DNA of 64,000 nucleotides. It comes from Prevotella sp. Its GTDB lineage: Bacteria; Bacteroidota; Bacteroidia; Bacteroidales; Bacteroidaceae. Shown here piece by piece: positions 9,223 to 18,822 of the stretch. Below the pieces are notes generated by a model. It searched no databases. It was not told the DNA's origin and saw only the letters and a list, made by a program, of their open reading frames with translations. The stretch lies in NCBI GenBank assembly GCA_017623155.1, contig JAGAPR010000002.1, positions 55,814 through 119,813 on the forward strand, read 5' to 3'. Position 1 is the first letter of the stretch; every line of letters starts with the position of its first letter. The position numbers and the translations under genes were made by a program.

Positions 9223-9387
9223 TCAATTGCTGACCTTTGCTGTTCGCGGTTTCCTTCCTTTGGCAAACATTTTTGGCTCATCCGATATTTGGAGTGACAT
9301 ATATATATCGGTTTATTCGAAAGAGGGTGTATCAAAATGCATGTTCATGGAATTTGTATGGACGTACAGGTTCGTGTAGCGTGAAAT

Positions 9388-9472
9388 GTTACGCGGCCGA
9401 AGTAACATCGTAACTCGGGCAGGGTAATGTTGTGATTTGGGCCAAGTAACGGTGTTACTACGGCCGCGTAAC
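9388..9472. repeat. Palindrome array A (4 units, 22-bp period)
   Basis: Four 19-bp units lie at 9388, 9410, 9432 and 9454, joined by ATC, GTT and GGT. The first is GTTACGCGGCCGAAGTAAC and the last GTTACTACGGCCGCGTAAC: outer GTTAC/GTAAC arms around a five-base GC core. An A-rich tag (AAAATAAAA) follows. The same design recurs at 23104, 31634 and 49807. Confidence 0.85.
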
Positions 9473-9599
9473 AAAATAAAAAAAGGCCCCAATGCTTCAC
9501 ACAATGCTCCACAAAAGGCCCGTATGTTCTCCGGTCCAGTCCGGTTATCACTCTAAACATCGGATGAACCACATTTTTCCCTCCGGGTCATCCGCTTGA

Positions 9600-12188
9600 T
9601 CACTTCACCTTCACCACCGCCTTCTTCAGACACTTGTCATCGCTCGAGTTTCCGGCCATTATCTCATACTTTCCAGGAACCACCCGCATGGTGTTCGTGG
9701 ATGCGTCCCAGCCCTCGAAGCGCTCGCGGGGGAAGTCGATGACTACCGTCTGCTTCTCGCCGGCCTTCAGCTGCACGCGCTTGTATGCGCGGAGGGTCTT
9801 TATCGGACCGTCGGTGTCGGCCGTGTTGCGGATGTATATCTGCACCACCTCGTCGCCGCTGCGGCTGCCCGTGTTGCTGACGGTCACGCAGACGGTTCCT
9901 GCCTTGGCGTCATATTTCGGGGCGCTGATGTCGAAGGTGGTGTAGCTCAGTCCGTGACCGAAGGGGAACAGCGGTTCGCCGCGGAAGTAGCGGTAGGTGC
10001 GTCCGGCCATGCGGTAGTCTTCAAAGTCGGGCAGCTGCTCCGCGTTCTTGTAGAACGTGACGGGCAGCTTGCCGCTCGGGTTGACGTCGCCGAAGAGAAT
10101 GTCGGCCACGGCCTCGCCGCCACGCTCGCCTCCGTACCATGCCTGGACGATGGCGTCGCAGCTGATGCTCTCAGGCACGAGGCCCATGGCGCTGCCCGAG
10201 CAGTTGACGAAGACAACCTTCTTGCCCGCCCGGTGCAGCATCTCCAGCAGGTCGCGCTGTGCCTGCGGCAGTTCGATGCTCGTGCGGTCGCCGCCCCGGA
10301 AGCCCGGTTCGCTCACCTTCATCTCCTCGCCTTCGAGGCGGGGAGAGATGCCGCCGACGAAGACCACCGTGCCGGCGTCGCCTATTTCGGCGAGCAGTTC
10401 GCTGTCGGTGGGACGGCTGTCGCGCGTGATGTCAAACTGCAGCGTGGCCATGTCTGCTTTCTGCGTGTATTCGATTACGATGTCGTAGCTCTTGCCCGCC
10501 TCGGCGTTTATCTCCCGCTTGGTGAATCCCAGTTTGTCGCTGCGTGCGGATATGTTTGCCAGCGTGTCGCCGTTGACAATCAGAAGCGCCCTGTCGTCGC
10601 ACTGGAGCATGAGTTGCAGCTTCTCGTTGTGGTCGGCAATGTACGTGCCCTCATATCTGGCTGAGAAGTTCTCGAGGTTCACGCCCGGTGCAAACACCGT
10701 GTTTCCGCCGTTGCTCAGGTTTATCGGTGCGGTGATGTATGCCATGGCTGCAGGCGTGCCCTCGGCCGCGGTGTTGTTCCAGTAGGTGGCCTTCATGCCC
10801 CTGCTGCCGTCCGGTGCGGTGATGGCGGCGAAGCGGCTCTCGCTCGTCTCCCTCCTCGTCAGTCCGCAGCCGGCGATGTATCTCACGTTGCCCGCCTTGT
10901 TGCGTATGCCTTGGAGTATCGTCACCGTCTGCGTGGGAAATCCGCTGTAGTTGCCCCACATCATCACCGAGTCCGTCGCGTTCGGTCCCATCACCACGAT
11001 GTCGCGTGCCGCCGCCGGCGCCGTGGCCTTGAGAGGGAGGATTCCGCCGCGGTTCTGCAGCAGCACCGTGCCCTTGCGTGCCATGTCGAGGGCGAGGGCT
11101 TTGTGGGCGTCGCATGCGATGACGCTCGACGGTATCTTCGTCCACTCGACCGTCTCGTCAGGGTCGAGGTCGCCCAGTTCGATGCGTGCTATGAGCAGCC
11201 GGCGCAGGCTACGGTCGATGTCGGCCTCGCTGATGTCGCCCCGCCTCACGGCCTCGGGCAGCTTGCGGTATTCGCTGCCGCATTCCACGTCAGTGCCGGA
11301 GAGCACCGCCTTTGCCGATGCCGCGGCCGCATCCTTCGACACTCCGTGGCGTCCCGGCTTGTAGAAGTCGCCGATGGCGCCGCAGTCGCTCGTGATGAGG
11401 CCCTTGAAGCCCCAGTCGTCGCGCAGTATCTGCTGTTCGTAGCGCGTGCTGCCGCAGCACGGTTCGCCGTCGATGCGCTGGTAGGCGCACATCACTTCGG
11501 CCACATTTCCTTTCTGCACGAGAGCCTTGAAGGCCGGCAGATATGTCTCCCAAAGGTCGCGTGCGGGCAGGTTCTCGATGTTGAACGAGTGCCGGTTCCA
11601 CTCCGGACCGCTGTGCACGGCGAAGTGCTTGGCGCAGGCGAGTAGTTTGCGGTGGCGTGCGTCGTCCGGTCCCTGCAGGCCGCGGACCACGGCTAAGCCC
11701 ATGCGCTCGGTGAGGTAGGGATCTTCTCCGTAAGTCTCCTGCCCGCGGCCCCACCGCGGATCGCGGAAGATGTTGATGTTAGGAGTCCAGAACGACAGGC
11801 ACTGGTATCTCTTGATTTCACCCCGCCGCTTGGCCTCGTTGTTCTTTGCGCGCGCCTCGTCGCTCACGGCCCTGAACACGCGGCCGAGCAGTGCGTCGTC
11901 CCACGACGAGGCCATAGCCATCGTGATGGGGAATACCGTGGTGAAACCGTTGCGCCCCACGCCGTGCAGCGCCTCGTTCCACCATTCAAACTGCGGGATG
12001 CCGAGCCGCGGTATTGCCGGCGATCCGTTCATCATCAGCTTCGCCTTCTCCTCGAGCGTCAGGCGCTTCAGCAGGTCGTCGGCCCGCTGCTCAGCCGTCA
12101 GCCCTGTGTCGCGGTAGGCCGGCGTCTGCGCTCCGGCATGCACGGCGCATGCCATCAGCAGGGCAATTGCTATTCCATGTCTTTTCAT
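9600..12188 (-). CDS. Secreted glycoside hydrolase family 3 enzyme with inserted PA14 domain
   Basis: The 862-residue product has a signal peptide (about 1-20, cleaving after AGA) and the three-part GH3 layout. The (beta/alpha)8 domain (about 25-350) contains the catalytic nucleophile Asp268 in ITSDCGAI and KHFAVHSGPE in the substrate-binding loop. The alpha/beta sandwich (from about 370) is interrupted at about 460-600 by a PA14-type module, and a fibronectin III-like C-terminal domain starts near 745. It is likely a periplasmic beta-xylosidase or beta-glucosidase type exo-enzyme acting on plant oligosaccharides; specificity is not readable. A PL1 gene lies upstream on the same strand, separated by a 31-bp-arm hairpin, so co-transcription is uncertain. 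The GC-rich gene body differs from the AT-rich flanks. Confidence 0.93.
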   Translation of the reverse strand: MKRHGIAIALLMACAVHAGAQTPAYRDTGLTAEQRADDLLKRLTLEEKAKLMMNGSPAIPRLGIPQFEWWNEALHGVGRNGFTTVFPITMAMASSWDDALLGRVFRAVSDEARAKNNEAKRRGEIKRYQCLSFWTPNINIFRDPRWGRGQETYGEDPYLTERMGLAVVRGLQGPDDARHRKLLACAKHFAVHSGPEWNRHSFNIENLPARDLWETYLPAFKALVQKGNVAEVMCAYQRIDGEPCCGSTRYEQQILRDDWGFKGLITSDCGAIGDFYKPGRHGVSKDAAAASAKAVLSGTDVECGSEYRKLPEAVRRGDISEADIDRSLRRLLIARIELGDLDPDETVEWTKIPSSVIACDAHKALALDMARKGTVLLQNRGGILPLKATAPAAARDIVVMGPNATDSVMMWGNYSGFPTQTVTILQGIRNKAGNVRYIAGCGLTRRETSESRFAAITAPDGSRGMKATYWNNTAAEGTPAAMAYITAPINLSNGGNTVFAPGVNLENFSARYEGTYIADHNEKLQLMLQCDDRALLIVNGDTLANISARSDKLGFTKREINAEAGKSYDIVIEYTQKADMATLQFDITRDSRPTDSELLAEIGDAGTVVFVGGISPRLEGEEMKVSEPGFRGGDRTSIELPQAQRDLLEMLHRAGKKVVFVNCSGSAMGLVPESISCDAIVQAWYGGERGGEAVADILFGDVNPSGKLPVTFYKNAEQLPDFEDYRMAGRTYRYFRGEPLFPFGHGLSYTTFDISAPKYDAKAGTVCVTVSNTGSRSGDEVVQIYIRNTADTDGPIKTLRAYKRVQLKAGEKQTVVIDFPRERFEGWDASTNTMRVVPGKYEIMAGNSSDDKCLKKAVVKVK

Positions 12189-12220
12189 AAGTAAGTCGTT
12201 ATTGTTGATTTTCTATTTAT

Positions 12221-12306
12221 GAACACAGAGACACGGAGCCACAGAGAATAATCCAATCCGAAGTGTCGTGGACGATATTACTCTGTGTCTCCGTGTCTCT
12301 GTGTCC
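12221..12306. repeat. Long inverted repeat with ACAGAGACACGGAG arms
   Basis: Arms at 12221-12251 and 12276-12306 pair over about 31 bp with a few mismatches and a 24-base loop. The arm is built from ACACAGAGACACGGAG. It lies between the PL1 stop and the GH3 start on the same strand and could end PL1 transcription, although no T-run follows. Similar CACAGAGACAC sequences are, from memory, scattered in many bacterial genomes. Confidence 0.75.
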
Positions 12307-12346
12307 AAAATGCATTATAGGATAAATTCTGATAACAGGCTTGCCG

Positions 12347-14044
12347 TTACCTTACTACTACCTTTTTCTTGTTGATGATGTATATCCCTTTCGGCAGAGA
12401 GGCAGCGTCTGTGCCGACCATGCGGCCGTCGAGCGTGTAGATGCGGCTGTCGGCGGATTCCGTGCGGCCGGCCGTCATGCTGGCAATGCCGGTGGAGAGC
12501 GTGCCGTCCTCGTTGATGGTGTATCCGAGGAGCGTGCCTCCGGCAGCCTGTCCCTCGGTAATGTCGGCCACGAGGCTGTTCAGGTAGTTCTCGAGGTTGG
12601 TGTAGCCGTTGGCTGCTGTGGCGACCCCGTCGGCCTTGTCGTTCGGGTTGAGGCCGTTCGCCGTCTCCCATTCGTCGGGCATGCCGTCACCGTCGGTGTC
12701 GGCAGGAGCCTCGGTGCTGTTGAGCACGGGCCATCCGCCGCAGTCGTCTTGGCTGTTGATGAAGCCGGCAGCGAGCGACGCCCCCTTGGCGTCCTTGTCT
12801 CCGGTGTAGGTGGCTTTGCCCTCGCGGGCGTCCTTCACCATGGTCTCGTCGTTGGTGTCGCGGCTCTTGCTGCATCCCGCAAAGGCGAGTACGCGCTCGA
12901 AGGCATCCTCGGCAGAGTGGGTGGTGACGGCTACGAAGTCGATGGGCGCGCTCAGACGCATCGTGTCCTTGGTGGTCTGGGTGAAGGTGTTGTCAACCTT
13001 GCTGTTGGTTATCTGGTTGTAGATGCCGTATGTCCAGTTGTCCTTGGTGACGTTGCTGTGCTTCGTGTTCACGTTGCCGTCCACGTAGAACTTGCCCCAT
13101 ACGTGCCACATCTTGTCCCATTCGTTGGGCGATGAGGTGTCGTGCTTGGTATATTCGCTCGTGCGTATGCCGATGGAGGCGATGCGCTGCTGTATCGCCG
13201 TGCTGCGCGTGGCCGTGGCGGGACCGGGCTTGTAGTAGTTGTTGACGATGTTGACGTTCATGCCCTCGCCGCCGTAGCATCCCTCGCCGGCCCAGTTGTA
13301 GATTACGTTGTTGCGCATGTCCATGCGCTCGTCCATCTGCGTTCCGGGGCGCGGGCCGAGGCGCGGGGTGCGCGAGGTGTGGTGAATCATGAGGTTGTGG
13401 TGGTATGATGCGCCGCTGCCGCCCCAGTTTCCGCCGTATCCGTGGTTACCTTTCGAGTGGCCCGAGTTCACCATGCTCTGTGCGGCGATGCACCACTGTA
13501 CGGTGGTGTTGTGGCTGCCGTAGAGCGAGAGGCACTCGTCTACGCTCCAGCTCACCGAGCAGTGGTCTACGATGATGTTCTTCTTGTCCATGCCGCCGAG
13601 TCCGTCGCCCTCGTGCTTGTCGACGTGGCGGTTGCCCACGCGGAAGCGGAGATAGCGTATTATGACGTTGTCGGCACTTACCTGAAACGGATAGTCGGCG
13701 ATGCAGATGCCGTCGCCGGGGGCTGTCTGTCCGGCTATGGTGACGTCGCCGCGGTTCAGCTTGAGCTGCGATGTGAGGTAGATGGTTCCCGACACGTCGA
13801 AGACTATGGTGCGCTTGCCGCTTTGGCTGCAGGCCCAGCGGAACGAACCTTTGGTGTTTGTGTCTTCAAGTGTGGTGACGTGATATACGGCACCGCCGCG
13901 TCCGCCGGTGGTGTAGCGGCCGAAACCTTCGGCACCGGGGAAAGCGGGCAATTTCTCGTTTGTGTCTGCAGCCATAGCTGGCATGGATGTTGCCGCAAGC
14001 ATGAGCAATATAGTGCCCATGATGATTCTTTTCTTTGCTATCAT
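12347..14044 (-). CDS. Secreted pectate lyase, polysaccharide lyase family 1
   Basis: The 565-residue protein has a signal peptide ending near AMA (residue 25) and opens with AFPGAEGFGRYTTGGRGG (34-51), the entry signature of bacterial PL1 pectate lyases. A right-handed beta-helix follows, with NVIIRYLRFR, IIVDHCSVSWS and HHTSRTPRLGPRPG, where the conserved basic residue acting as base would lie. PL1 enzymes cleave polygalacturonate by beta-elimination and need calcium. DTDGDGMPDEWE near 440 is a calcium-binding thrombospondin type 3-like repeat. The last 30 residues (YTLDGR then GIYIINKKKVVV) resemble a T9SS sorting tail. A plausible -7 element, TACCTTTA, lies at 14095-14088. A role in pectin use fits the SusD locus and the two GH28 genes. 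Confidence 0.93.
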   Translation of the reverse strand: MIAKKRIIMGTILLMLAATSMPAMAADTNEKLPAFPGAEGFGRYTTGGRGGAVYHVTTLEDTNTKGSFRWACSQSGKRTIVFDVSGTIYLTSQLKLNRGDVTIAGQTAPGDGICIADYPFQVSADNVIIRYLRFRVGNRHVDKHEGDGLGGMDKKNIIVDHCSVSWSVDECLSLYGSHNTTVQWCIAAQSMVNSGHSKGNHGYGGNWGGSGASYHHNLMIHHTSRTPRLGPRPGTQMDERMDMRNNVIYNWAGEGCYGGEGMNVNIVNNYYKPGPATATRSTAIQQRIASIGIRTSEYTKHDTSSPNEWDKMWHVWGKFYVDGNVNTKHSNVTKDNWTYGIYNQITNSKVDNTFTQTTKDTMRLSAPIDFVAVTTHSAEDAFERVLAFAGCSKSRDTNDETMVKDAREGKATYTGDKDAKGASLAAGFINSQDDCGGWPVLNSTEAPADTDGDGMPDEWETANGLNPNDKADGVATAANGYTNLENYLNSLVADITEGQAAGGTLLGYTINEDGTLSTGIASMTAGRTESADSRIYTLDGRMVGTDAASLPKGIYIINKKKVVVR

Positions 14045-14177
14045 ATATCAAATGGTTTGTTAGATTAATATTTTTTCTAATATCTTGTAAAGGTAATACA
14101 AAAAAACGGAATGATGAAAAACACGTGCCCTATATTAAAAAAAATTAATATTGTGAATAATGTGACATATTTACTTA

Positions 14178-15113
14178 TCAATCGGGAATAAGAAAATTTA
14201 TAACTTCTTGTTCCACATTTATTCTGTACTCACCTACCGGTGTTCTCATCAACCTGCCGTCTATTCCCACCATGGCATGCTTGGCCTCACGCACAATTAC
14301 CTCACGTGTACGATAAGGATGAACACAACGATGGTTCAGGAAACGACCTGTTACGAGAAGCCAAAAACCACCCAAAAGCTGAATTACCTCAGGATGATAT
14401 ACCAACGAAACGTCAAGCAGACCGTTGTATGGCACGGCATTTGGAGTCTGTCCGTATCCCGGACCGCTACCGATACACATCGTCATCACCCGTCGTTTGA
14501 TTACATCTGAGTTTATTTTGACATCAACTTTATAGTCAAGACGATGGAAAATCATTATCACCAAAGATACAACAAACGACAATGTTCGTGAACCAAGCAA
14601 GCTGCGAGTTTGTCGACGCAAGTTCATTATATCGGCTATCAATCCTATATTCACACAGTTAAGAAAATAGCGATGGCATTTTTCTCCTTTCTTATTCGTG
14701 TAACGTATACAGCCAAGGTCTATTTTCCTTACTCTGTGCTTTACAAGCCAATCTATGGTCTGAGCGACATTGTTTTCCTTAAAATTCCAAAAACGTGCAA
14801 AATCATTGACTACACCATTGGGGATAACTCCGAGAACAATCTCGTCCCTAACTTTTTTTTCCTCCTTCATAAGACAGTTTACCGCATCATTAAGCGCAGA
14901 GTCTCCACCTACAATGATAATTGTCTTATAACCGTTATGTATCAACATGCGCGTCAAACGCTCAACGCTGTCGGCATTTTCGCTCTGAACAAAATCATAA
15001 AGCACTCCACGCTCATCAAGAGCCCGGCGCACTTTTTCCCACTGTTTGTGCTTTCTGTTTATACCTTTTTTGGGACAATAAAGTATTCCCCATCGTGATG
15101 CTTCAATTGCCAT
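14178..15113 (-). CDS. Diacylglycerol kinase-like lipid kinase (YegS/BmrU type)
   Basis: The 311-residue cytoplasmic protein matches the DAGK catalytic family. The nucleotide-binding signature GGDGTLNE appears as GGDSALND (69-76), a mild deviation at two positions, followed by VIPNGVVNDFARFW in the place of the usual GTxNDFAR segment. A C-terminal beta-sandwich contains GPGYGQTPNAVPYNGLLDV, the usual G-GQ-P-A-DG segment. It probably phosphorylates a membrane lipid such as diacylglycerol or a sphingoid base, since Bacteroidales make sphingolipids; the substrate is inference. It is the last gene of a possible operon with miaA (36 bp upstream) and the Rpn-type nuclease gene. The start MAIEASRWGILYCPKKG is supported by the first beta strand following directly. 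Confidence 0.85.
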   Translation of the reverse strand: MAIEASRWGILYCPKKGINRKHKQWEKVRRALDERGVLYDFVQSENADSVERLTRMLIHNGYKTIIIVGGDSALNDAVNCLMKEEKKVRDEIVLGVIPNGVVNDFARFWNFKENNVAQTIDWLVKHRVRKIDLGCIRYTNKKGEKCHRYFLNCVNIGLIADIMNLRRQTRSLLGSRTLSFVVSLVIMIFHRLDYKVDVKINSDVIKRRVMTMCIGSGPGYGQTPNAVPYNGLLDVSLVYHPEVIQLLGGFWLLVTGRFLNHRCVHPYRTREVIVREAKHAMVGIDGRLMRTPVGEYRINVEQEVINFLIPD

Positions 15114-15149
15114 TCTTGTTTTTTGTTATAGTGTTCTATCCTCTCTTTA

Positions 15150-16088
15150 TTAAACGGATTGACAACCGTTCATCAAAAGTTTTATTTTTTCAATTTTTTC
15201 ATCCAAAGGCAAGGCCGCGTTTATCCAATGGATATGCGTTCCTCTGCGTTCCATGCCGCGAAACCATGTCATCTGCCGTTTGGCAAACTGATGAATGGCT
15301 ATTTCCAATCGTCTATACATATCATTATATGACAACTTCCCTATTATATATTCTGTCACGAATTTATATTCAAGGCCATAATAAATAAGGTCTTCCGGCG
15401 GTATTCCGCTGTCAAGCAATGCTCTTACCTCATCTACCATACCCTCTTCAAGTCTGTTTTTTAAACGGTCAGATATTTTCTTTCTGCGGTCTTCACGGTC
15501 TATATCAATGCCTATAACCAACGAAGTTATCGACGGAAGCATGGCAGCCTCGGCCGCATTTTCTCCGTTAAATGTTTCTATCTCTATCGCCCGTATAGCT
15601 CTTTTTGCGGTATCAACATCCGTGGTGTTGTGCATATTTGAGCCGTTTTTTTGTTTCAAGTCTTTCAATATTGCAGTCAACTCATCAAGCGTTTTGCTTT
15701 CAAGCGATGCTCTAAGAGCCTTGTTTTCCGGTACGGATGCGAGTTTGTACCCTCTGAGCACAGCCTCGATATACAACCCTGTACCTCCGCAAAGTATCGG
15801 CTGTGCGCCGCGCTCCACTATGCTGTCATACGCCCGGATGAAATCATGCTGATATTGAAACAGATTGTATTTCGTTCCCGGCTCGGCTATATCTATCAAG
15901 TGATATGGTATTTTTCTTCCTCCCACGACATAGTCTGCAAGATCTTTTCCAGTTCCGACATCCATCCGTCTATACACCTGACGGCTGTCACCGCTTATTA
16001 TCTCTCCACCGGTTTCCACCGCAAGTGCTATGGCAACCGATGTTTTTCCACTTGCCGTTGGTCCGAGTATGGTTATGAGTTTACCCAT
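15150..16088 (-). CDS. miaA: tRNA dimethylallyltransferase MiaA
   Basis: The 312-residue protein transfers a dimethylallyl group to A37 of tRNAs that read codons starting with U. It has the P-loop GPTASGKT at 9-16, the tRNA-recognition segment GDSRQVYRRMDVGTGK at about 33-48, GTGLYIEAVLRG near 100, and the C-terminal KRQMTWFRG motif near 268, all hallmarks of MiaA. Length is normal for the family. The gene starts 8 bp after the stop of the upstream nuclease gene, so the two are probably co-transcribed; miaA may depend on the promoter before the nuclease gene. Confidence 0.96.
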   Translation of the reverse strand: MGKLITILGPTASGKTSVAIALAVETGGEIISGDSRQVYRRMDVGTGKDLADYVVGGRKIPYHLIDIAEPGTKYNLFQYQHDFIRAYDSIVERGAQPILCGGTGLYIEAVLRGYKLASVPENKALRASLESKTLDELTAILKDLKQKNGSNMHNTTDVDTAKRAIRAIEIETFNGENAAEAAMLPSITSLVIGIDIDREDRRKKISDRLKNRLEEGMVDEVRALLDSGIPPEDLIYYGLEYKFVTEYIIGKLSYNDMYRRLEIAIHQFAKRQMTWFRGMERRGTHIHWINAALPLDEKIEKIKLLMNGCQSV

Positions 16089-16096
16089 CTTGTACT

Positions 16097-16972
16097 TTAT
16101 AATGAGGCAATTTCACTTTCACTCAACCCTGTTGCACTGGCGATAATGTCTTTATCCATGCCAAGAGCCAACATTTTTTTTGCAATATCCTTTTTCTCTT
16201 TATCACGCCCTTCTGCTCGTCCTTCTGCTCGTCCCTCAGCTCGTCCCTCAGCACGCTCGGTCGTTATATTATCGCGCAATATCACAATATTATCCAAATG
16301 CCTATAATAAGCAGATAATTCATCTTTTGTCATACGATCAATTTGTAACCGTTGCCGTGCCTCGTCAAGTCCGGGTGCATTGGATCCTTCCGGAATATTA
16401 CCTGTATTGAGGTAATAAATCCATTCTTCGAGCGGTGTCTTGGCCAACCTGTTGAAGTCGTTTACCTTTAATATATAATATTCGGGAAATAGTTTGCTTA
16501 CCGTATCCACCTTGAACTTCTCGACTTGAAACGGGGATAATTGCAAGATATCGTTATCATGCATTCCACGAAACTCCGTAGTGCCATGATACGCATAGTC
16601 TGAGCCATGGCCGAGAGAGAAGTAAACAATGTTCACGCTGTATATCTTTCTCACATTCTGATATCCCTCTCCGCGCTTGATATACTCCGTGACAAGCTTC
16701 GATGTTCCGAAAAGCATTCTCTGAAAATACGCAAATTCATTGTTATTCTGCACCTCAACCAATATTAGCTCACCCTTCGAATTCTCAGCCAACATATCCA
16801 CACGGTTATATTTGTCATACTCTTCCTCTTGATTACTTTCGCTTTCAAGCATGTGGCGAATTGTTATTTTTTCTCCAAGCAGTGTTGTCAGCAACCCCTC
16901 GAGCACCCCAAAATTGGCCTTATTACGAAGCATACGCTTCATCGCCCAGTCAAATCGTATATAGTTTGTCAT
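16097..16972 (-). CDS. Rpn-family (PD-(D/E)XK) nuclease/transposase-like protein
   Basis: The 291-residue protein matches the Rpn/PDDEXK-transposase family: an N-terminal FDWAMKRMLRNKANFGVLEG segment, then the nuclease core with Asp59 (NRVDML), Glu73 and Gln75 (LILVEVQ), and LYFSLGHG-like strands further on. E. coli Rpn proteins promote RecA-independent recombination. In Bacteroidales such genes are present in many copies and their role is unclear. The C-terminal part contains four tandem copies of AEGR (about 241-256) followed by a short helical domain KKMLALGMDKDIIASATGLS, typical of this group. A near-consensus promoter (TTTG 17028-17025, TATCTTAG 17004-16997, 20-bp spacing) sits upstream. 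It leads the miaA gene by 8 bp. Confidence 0.85.
   Translation of the reverse strand: MTNYIRFDWAMKRMLRNKANFGVLEGLLTTLLGEKITIRHMLESESNQEEEYDKYNRVDMLAENSKGELILVEVQNNNEFAYFQRMLFGTSKLVTEYIKRGEGYQNVRKIYSVNIVYFSLGHGSDYAYHGTTEFRGMHDNDILQLSPFQVEKFKVDTVSKLFPEYYILKVNDFNRLAKTPLEEWIYYLNTGNIPEGSNAPGLDEARQRLQIDRMTKDELSAYYRHLDNIVILRDNITTERAEGRAEGRAEGRAEGRDKEKKDIAKKMLALGMDKDIIASATGLSESEIASL
16205..16252 (-). repeat. In-frame 12-bp tandem repeat coding for AEGR x4
   Basis: Four 12-bp units encode Ala-Glu-Gly-Arg. Two read GCTGAGGGACGA, and two use GCA/GAA codons (one ending GGGCGT). Unit loss or gain keeps the frame, so copy number changes the linker length between the nuclease core and the C-terminal helix domain. 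Confidence 0.9.
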
Positions 16973-17127
16973 AAATTCATAAGTTGTTTACGTTGGCTAA
17001 GATATAAATTTTACACGAAACAGCCAAATGCTTTTCATGTTTTTTGCATATCCACCGGCATAAGATAAAAATCCACCTATCGACCAACCACGGTCTGTAT
17101 TCATATCAAAAATGCGGATAGATATAA

Positions 17128-17157
17128 ACAAAAAGCCGTCCAGCAATGCTGAACGGC
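17128..17157 (-). terminator. Intrinsic terminator of gapA
   Basis: A 10-bp stem with one G-T pair lies at 17135-17157 (AAT loop), with a run of A on the plus strand at 17129-17134 that reads as U in the gapA transcript. It lies 31 bp after the gapA stop. Confidence 0.85.
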
Positions 17158-17188
17158 CTGTTTTTATCAGAATTGACGGTTTAATTTA

Positions 17189-18214
<1,026 letters not shown>

Positions 18215-18331
18215 TTAATAAAGGGTTATTATATTCCTCAATATCTGTAAATGCCCGAAGAAAAGCACTTTACACGCTATAATCACCGCAAACAAGTCAC
18301 CTCTTACGCACATTTTTTACCTTAACGGCCG

Positions 18332-18339
18332 CAAAGTTA
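18332..18339 (-). promoter_or_regulatory. -7 element of gapA
   Basis: On the minus strand this reads TAACTTTG, matching TAnnTTTG. No clear TTTG is seen at -33. It lies 11 bp from the mscL -7 element on the other strand, so the two promoters overlap. Confidence 0.6.
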
Positions 18340-18350
18340 CGATTTTTTTC

Positions 18351-18358
18351 TAATTTTG
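18351..18358 (+). promoter_or_regulatory. -7 element of mscL
   Basis: TAATTTTG matches TAnnTTTG and lies 41 bp upstream of the mscL start codon. Its -33 region would overlap the gapA -7 element on the opposite strand. Confidence 0.6.
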
Positions 18359-18399
18359 TAGCAGAATTCAGTATTAAATAATATAAAAAACAAAAAACA

Positions 18400-18822
18400 A
18401 TGAGCAAATTTTTTAATGATTTCAAGGAGTTTGCCATAAAGGGAAACGCTGTAGACATGGCCGTCGGTGTTATCATCGGAGGTGCATTTGGTAAAATCGT
18501 AACATCAATCGTCAATGACATCATCATGCCCCCGATAGGATGGCTCATCGGAGGTGTGAAATTCTCCGATCTGAAAATAGACCTTCCGGGAGTAAATCTC
18601 GGCATGGAAAAACTTGAGCCTGTAACCATCAACTACGGCAATTTTCTGCAAACGACATTCGATTTTATCATCATCGCATTCTGTGTCTTCCTGCTCGTAA
18701 AGGGCATTAAGAAGCTGAGTGCCAAGAAGACCGAGGCTCCGGCAGCACCCGCCACACCTCCCGCACCGTCGGCTGAGGAACGTCTGCTTACAGAAATACG
18801 TGATTTACTGAAGGACAAATAA
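18400..18822 (+). CDS. mscL: Large-conductance mechanosensitive channel MscL
   Basis: The 140-residue inner-membrane protein opens a wide pore under membrane tension and protects cells against hypo-osmotic shock. It has the N-terminal amphipathic helix [13 protein letters not shown], the pore-lining first transmembrane helix (about 17-45, [16 protein letters not shown]), a periplasmic loop, the second helix (about 87-108, [17 protein letters not shown]) and a C-terminal cytoplasmic coiled helix ending LLTEIRDLL. An Ala/Pro linker (about 119-130) precedes that helix. Length is normal for the family. It is a single-gene unit, divergent from gapA and followed by its own terminator. Confidence 0.96.
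   Translation: MSKFFNDFKEFAIKGNAVDMAVGVIIGGAFGKIVTSIVNDIIMPPIGWLIGGVKFSDLKIDLPGVNLGMEKLEPVTINYGNFLQTTFDFIIIAFCVFLLVKGIKKLSAKKTEAPAAPATPPAPSAEERLLTEIRDLLKDK

Larger units (their letters stand above)
8884..9599. other. Long gene-poor gap between GH57 and GH3
   Basis: This 716-bp convergent gap holds the operon terminator, a degraded TonB C-terminal domain, a lone sequence resembling a transposon end (GAGGGTGTATCAAAA at 9323-9337) and palindrome array A. No intact gene is supported. Confidence 0.7.

Noticed and set aside
9388-9472. CRISPR-like array
   Set aside because: The repeated units are themselves variable palindromes and the spacers are only 3 bp; there are no cas genes. The same holds for the arrays at 23104, 31634 and 49807.
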